Part shown: positions 61,301 through 64,000 of the stretch, in pieces
How positions within the stretch are numbered: position 1 is the stretch's first letter
How the letters are laid out: each line of letters opens with the position of its first letter
From: Lumbricus rubellus
Lineage: Eukaryota; Annelida; Clitellata; Crassiclitellata; Lumbricidae
Length of the DNA: 64,000 bases
Assembly: GCA_945859605.1 (NCBI GenBank)
Contig: OX243824.1
Location: forward strand, 32,625,002 to 32,689,001
Direction of reading: 5' to 3'
Notes under the pieces: model-generated
The model's database searches: none
Told to the model about the DNA's origin: nothing
What the model saw: the letters and a program-made list of their open reading frames with translations, nothing else
Program-made: the position numbers and the translations under genes

Positions 61301-64000
61301 GGAACTAGCCTGGAATGAAAAGCAGATATATCTATGGGCAAAGGTCATGAAGGCCGAGGCGTTGAAGGGAAATACAACGGCTTTTACTGATTACAAAGCG
61401 ATTGCTGTCATACTGCGAGCCAACTTTCTCATAACCGGTCACACACTGACCGATACGCAGATATTGTGCAGTCTTATTGCTCTGAGACGTGAAGACAATC
61501 TGAAAGGTAAATTACTTCAGGTTGCAACAGGCGAGGGAAAATCGACAATCGTTTGCATTTTGGCAATCATAAATGCCCTGCGAGGCAGGCAGGTTGACGT
61601 TATCACCAGCTCGCCGGTTTTGGCCGAAAGAGATGCGAAGCAGAAGGCAAAATTATTTAGAATGTTCGATTTGACTTGCTCTGATAACAACGACAAGACT
61701 GTATATGTGAAAGGTGCTAAGGGTTGCTACAAAGCTGATATCGTTTACGGCGAAGTGTCACAGTTTCAATTCGACATACTGAGAGACAGTTACAGCAAGC
61801 TAGGAACTTTAGGTGGACGAAAATGCACGATAGCCATTGTAGATGAAGTGGACAGTATGCTGATAGATGACAACTCGAAGATAGCTCGTCTGTCATCAAC
61901 GGTAGCTGGCATGGACCATTTTCAGGCTATTTATGTGTTCATCTGGCAACGCCTCATTTCGATCAAAGAAAAATTCATAATGTTCAACAATAACATGTAT
62001 TTCATCGATGGCAAAGTAGGATTTGAAAATGGAAAGATCACTTTAGAGATTTCAGATGATTCGGGTAACAATAACATCATGAAAATTCCTGACTTGGAAA
62101 GTTATCTTAGTGTGAATGGTGTAAGTCGAGTCGGTGAAGTTGTCGGCAACAATCTGGATGGTTATCTGAGAAGAACATTAGGAAACTACCTCGACAGTCA
62201 AATCAAAGCGAATCATGTCTACATTCCGAGTAATTTTACTGAATTCCTCGAAAAGCAAAAGTCAAAGTGGATCTTTAATGCGATCGAGGCATTGAACTAC
62301 CAGGAAAATGTTCATTACGTGGTTCAAGAAGGTCAAATAAAGCCAGTGGATTATTACAGCACGGGCATTGTTCAGAGTTCCACGAATTGGAGCGACGGAC
62401 TGCACCAGTTTCTACAGCTGAAACATAATTTAAAGATGACAAGCGAGACACTTACGACCAATTTCTTGTCCAATACCGGCTTTATAAATAAATACAAGCA
62501 GGTGTACGGCCTCACTGGTACACTCGGCTCTGAAACTGCAAGAGACGTTCTTAAAAACATCTACAAAGTTCAACTCATCAATGTGCCACAACGCCGGCAA
62601 AAACAGTACCTTGAGCTCGAACCTGTAATTGTGCAAGGCGAAACCAATTGGCTGAGAGAAATAATCTCCACTGTCTTGCTTGAGGTTGAAGAAAAAGAAC
62701 GAGGTGCTTTGATCATTTGCGAAACGATTGAGCATGCAAACCAGATCAGAGAAATGCTAAAACGAAAGTTGAGACCAAGCGCTGTTAAGCTGTATACGAT
62801 GAATGACATGAACCAGGAGAAGAATGTAGAACGAATTTCAGCTGGAGAAGTTATAATCGCAACGAACCTGGCCGGAAGAGGCACAGACATCCAAACTGAT
62901 GCAATTGAAGCAACCGGTGGACTACACGTGATCCTGACGTTTCTGCCAAGCAATCAGAGAGTGGAAGATCAAGCGTTTGGCAGGACGGCCAGACAAGGCA
63001 AGCGCGGCACTGGTGTGATGATTTTGAATGCTTCAAGTCTAGTCGGCTATTTGAGTACAACAACGACGACGAAAGAAGTTACTAAGACACATCGAGATCA
63101 CATAGAGTCTGAACAGCTTAGAGCTTTTGAGAAAAAAGAATTGAAGTTGATTCAGCTTAAAGATAAATTGTTTGATGAATTTTGTAAGTTCTTAAACAAC
63201 GAAATTCGTGACGCAATAAGAGCAAAACATAACAGTTACACAAAGAAAGTCGTTGGTTTATTCACCGAAGTGCTGCCGACTGTTTACGAATCCAACATGC
63301 TGGCCGCCGTTGAAGAGCAATGGGCAATGTTTTTGAGGAGGTTGGACGACGGAGACATAAAATGTGAAAATGCTGAAAAATTGTTCACGGAACTGATAGA
63401 CAAACTACGAACAGATTTCAAAAATGATACGCTGATCAAGAACCCATACTATTTCACGTGCATCGCGTACGACAAAATTGTGAACGACTGGGCACTATTC
63501 GATGCATCGAAAGCCGCCAAGGCTTTGGGTTATTTTAGAAAAGCAATTGAACTCGAAGAAGCACAAAGAAAGGAGGAACAGAGTCCGAAGGTAAAACTAG
63601 ACTTTATGGAAGTGACAAATGATGAGAGGGATATGGCGTTTGGCGGCGGTGCTGCACATTGTGGAGCAGCATGGTGTTTGATCCTAATGAAAGAGGCAAA
63701 CTATAAGGAAAAGGCGCTCGCATCGTTTGAAGCCGCTTTGCAATGCCTGTCGAATGAAATGAGTGTTTTGAATACAATGCAAGTCTTACTGCAACAAAAG
63801 CAGGTTGGTTTTATCAACAGTGAGCTGTATAAACAGCTGAATCTGAAAGCAACGATACTTGGTTCCTACTTGAATTCCATTCAGGGCTGCATAGAGGCAA
63901 TCAAGAAATCGAAACGTCTCATTGATCTTGTTGCAAATAAAAAGCATGATAAAGGCGATACCATCTTAGAAACAGTTAGACATTTCAGCGAGCAGGAAAG
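55368..64000 (+). CDS. Giant SecA-like ATPase protein (incomplete at window end)
   Basis: One uninterrupted frame of 2,877 codons from ATG 55368 (in-frame stop at 55356) runs beyond 64000; ATG 55410 has a better A at -3 and is an alternative start. Residues 1-1950 are Leu/Lys/Glu-rich and helical, plausibly a HEAT/ARM-like solenoid (inference). A complete SecA-type motor follows: 'DTQILCSLIAL', Walker A 'ATGEGKST' (2053-2060), 'VYGEVSQFQFDILRD' (2126-2140), Walker B 'VDEVDSMLID' (2158-2167), a ~150-residue insertion where SecA has its preprotein-binding domain, 'WSDGLHQ' (2341-2347), 'LTGT' (2382-2385), 'ATNLAGRGTDI' (2498-2508), 'GGLHVI', and the arginine-finger segment 'QAFGRTARQG' (2535-2544). 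Residues 2560-2877 are helical, with a TPR-like 'AAKALGYFRKAIELEEA' (2716-2732). Bacterial SecA (about 900 residues) drives preproteins through SecYEG; no animal SecYEG-linked role is known, and I do not assign substrate or location. No signal peptide or clear membrane segment is seen. The absence of introns over 8.6 kb is unusual. Confidence 0.93.
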   Translation, partial: MLFKLADAKNPKVRMFSNKVRAVLTTAVGLRSSESKPGPKIGVIFWVAVAVRKFQRFESDQFKNSLEYNYDKQAALAELRQLYAADKDFFTNEFVKLSYYIRKFCFTFDDINSIESPHPGNSSFVVAIYNRVEDDCRHDMSANQKWLYFCCLSLKYLARNSSNDSSVHLSISSIANLIEKCKSSLIVTELVALLAILIEKSNVGLSKDQCTQLENFVLSLPELSEEVKAVFFSKLEINKATKQGATGADHANDDASVRKSMAISNVKRNQQMVTKNIQTIKSKQETKTSEETDFKFLKLGDCTKNRNRKKDSVLEKMTTEIDAGGDDRAIWRSTWAEVINLFGLSENGKLKADDKDNYLPSKFLGNHYYADGCSLYSFFINRMCAAMLLKASQKQKLNDAAIDKLLKCVTSFDHLVELLELKSDYVDMFVASILFRYWDLKKIHSLYIVDDFVKVIMEKTTEEYESKGWIYNTTEVREKSFNRQEIEKIVVAEINKVRRDAVKALYKCALRDKTILTPGRVEKFRACLIITKEIDRLNDSEFRRHVFMLLEIAESLHDFDYASQFRDYFGQVKKKSVTDKESIQFILRFMHNQAKDMQRCRELFTDDVIRTLIDCLGRESVFGLELKKEIMKIINSYLENELTEALSQDNLDLLLSNIFESIDYALISCVLTSLLLITDKGQLPQLALQFLVRNLSLGIPGPKGEYSSYILFILSRAICGERSPATWFLHDSDDIEQISHQLQCDLMVEINDDDSEDEQRVKFEKPSERNRHNSSNQISLLTAKIILKSTENKVALSSVTIDNLLLTLLGSNEDDKQMKIVSSKCLYYASKYMPFESSHLSQMVDFMDSAVYDVWVYIQLAYLNGCVKVAFASDQRLDPIHLGHVRSLYVPESLQLGLHDYESEINKNLFKTLLYEARKQEFKDKNLFLLFNGILNSNKKYATKILEILMVYTRAYCVPETTVRTLETVLSFSEHFEKALRVLENLIVSGEALFTNKTLNIFIDYLYMSINSRLRFYSFKLLEKVSRCQEMAEDIFCKFEMAKAGFALGHHRAIPLNLTDKQFIIEYIQTQTDMGMLLPIDTKLALEKEISHRGVLKIFANLSKNRQIIPQNLLESLINMFDPMKDDANDDNVCLISIFENAAKNNQTLPGYLCDKLEEALNRKGLEPKVIPVFIYLAQKGEKLSRRVNDKLLDHLITETDLVLKQELLSSLGSLIDANRKEIAVYRMKINQIIINEIKSDNFNIQKLCIKVIGKFASATKQLDEELLEELIRVGTNSDSDKSIRGEIIVLFDTFEGKFSFNEKSYVQKLKLANLSCASSTDLLARLSDFVNLEGGFYEQNYKQLKVIIDHEDSTLQNHALDILLKSKSKSNVTDELLDSVAILYESTMTDSLKIFCLQLFKSVASSGKMLKGRAHEIWTEKLNRGENITKFFQSKLCTELKQDFHLSNEIMTDMLKLAESSEKIADVNSLGDLIELIVKTNSLCFMNEPFVLLIEQCLLKKKIIETILQFYCRIIKEKKCCQAEDCLKTLVGYIYEDLKDTCVPVDLLAQLVEAMYYASKFVRLPDDCVKLLEDNLDHSDERVRGYSFRTLRIISKDEKYVKSSKFKNWCYQLLENLAQNAKVKLVMSKDYWDLLEIITSVRFLDAEVFKNNGSGTWKRELLLSSIFQSYKVYQMDQIQFYTSWFLVEQKFRYEKSCRILGMIQMSKFDSFPQIAELISIMPEIAFDEIVRQLSIYGSTPYRSFKQEWCMGKIEKYLSCRNAINVSYLKKLVEKICSGCHVGFISKILLSIESIDNLRAFEDLIDFCARERIELDDMEFEKVKLNDLRSLMEAKHLCSQVKCRSQHEDEARNLLKIIQALLNTGWSFAQLRELIQSFQLQKVCYLIHILSTIHKYNLSSSANIGKCKQILTETDTFTVSIRKLNKLAIENHFQLEGKVKDLSELIDELLERKLNDSLADVDRNSLDIRNHISVKQSVELAWNEKQIYLWAKVMKAEALKGNTTAFTDYKAIAVILRANFLITGHTLTDTQILCSLIALRREDNLKGKLLQVATGEGKSTIVCILAIINALRGRQVDVITSSPVLAERDAKQKAKLFRMFDLTCSDNNDKTVYVKGAKGCYKADIVYGEVSQFQFDILRDSYSKLGTLGGRKCTIAIVDEVDSMLIDDNSKIARLSSTVAGMDHFQAIYVFIWQRLISIKEKFIMFNNNMYFIDGKVGFENGKITLEISDDSGNNNIMKIPDLESYLSVNGVSRVGEVVGNNLDGYLRRTLGNYLDSQIKANHVYIPSNFTEFLEKQKSKWIFNAIEALNYQENVHYVVQEGQIKPVDYYSTGIVQSSTNWSDGLHQFLQLKHNLKMTSETLTTNFLSNTGFINKYKQVYGLTGTLGSETARDVLKNIYKVQLINVPQRRQKQYLELEPVIVQGETNWLREIISTVLLEVEEKERGALIICETIEHANQIREMLKRKLRPSAVKLYTMNDMNQEKNVERISAGEVIIATNLAGRGTDIQTDAIEATGGLHVILTFLPSNQRVEDQAFGRTARQGKRGTGVMILNASSLVGYLSTTTTTKEVTKTHRDHIESEQLRAFEKKELKLIQLKDKLFDEFCKFLNNEIRDAIRAKHNSYTKKVVGLFTEVLPTVYESNMLAAVEEQWAMFLRRLDDGDIKCENAEKLFTELIDKLRTDFKNDTLIKNPYYFTCIAYDKIVNDWALFDASKAAKALGYFRKAIELEEAQRKEEQSPKVKLDFMEVTNDERDMAFGGGAAHCGAAWCLILMKEANYKEKALASFEAALQCLSNEMSVLNTMQVLLQQKQVGFINSELYKQLNLKATILGSYLNSIQGCIEAIKKSKRLIDLVANKKHDKGDTILETVRHFSEQE

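Noticed and set aside
56000..62953. Minus-strand frames of 60-127 codons between 56 and 63 kb
   Set aside because: Antisense shadows of the SecA-like coding frame, without domains.
55368..64000. Bacterial contamination as the source of the SecA-like frame
   Set aside because: Length and layout differ from any bacterial secA, no ribosome-binding site or neighbouring bacterial genes are visible, and it is contiguous with animal repeats. A chimeric assembly cannot be excluded from sequence alone.

Overview
This is a stretch of animal nuclear DNA. It has no bacterial gene density, long non-coding spans, tri- and tetranucleotide microsatellites, tRNA-derived SINEs, decayed LINEs, many DNA-transposon relics, a DEG/ENaC channel exon, and a 200-base assembly gap (11119-11318). 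A Gmr1-like Ty3 retrotransposon, a group best known from deuterostomes, fits a marine invertebrate, probably a deuterostome. The species cannot be fixed from the sequence. The octamer TAGGCCTA is scattered through the non-coding DNA at least 30 times, against about one expected.

Layout. 0-24 kb is a transposon graveyard: a LINE tail with its target duplication (0.2 kb), a Harbinger-like MITE that grew a 44-bp minisatellite (2.3-3.6 kb), one exon of a DEG/ENaC sodium channel on the minus strand (5.9-6.5 kb), two related ~847-bp elements with 4-bp target duplications (6.8-7.6 and 11.7-12.6 kb), hAT elements, a broken piggyBac transposase (12.6-13.6 kb), L2-like LINE fragments and tRNA-SINEs. 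24.5-37.2 kb is a very long (CATA)n microsatellite split by an 8.5-kb LTR retrotransposon (27102-35576) that carries gag but no visible pol, and which itself holds a mariner-like foldback element. 37-42 kb holds a perfect 72-bp palindrome and more hAT elements, one nested in another. 43-45 kb is an unassigned element with ~140-bp inverted repeats. 47327-53933 is a structurally complete, very young Gmr1-like LTR retrotransposon (LTRs differ at one base; 5-bp duplication AACGT) with a SCAN-like Gag, protease and integrase, but almost all of the reverse transcriptase missing.

The most striking gene lies at 55368-64000 on the plus strand. It is one uninterrupted open frame of 2,877 codons that runs off the window. 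About 1,950 residues of helical sequence are followed by a complete SecA-type ATPase motor (Walker A, DEVD, WSDGLHQ, TGT, ATNLAGRGTDI, GRTARQG) and a helical, TPR-like C-terminal part. SecA is normally a bacterial or plastid translocation motor of about 900 residues, so a giant SecA-motor protein coded by one huge exon in an animal genome is the best candidate here for a little-described system.

Apart from the channel exon and the SecA-like gene, nearly everything recognisable is mobile DNA. Ten elements have hAT-like ends or 8-bp duplications worth listing (nine supported by a target duplication, one of those with a single mismatch), and both LTR elements keep gag while lacking reverse transcriptase, so both depend on enzymes made elsewhere.
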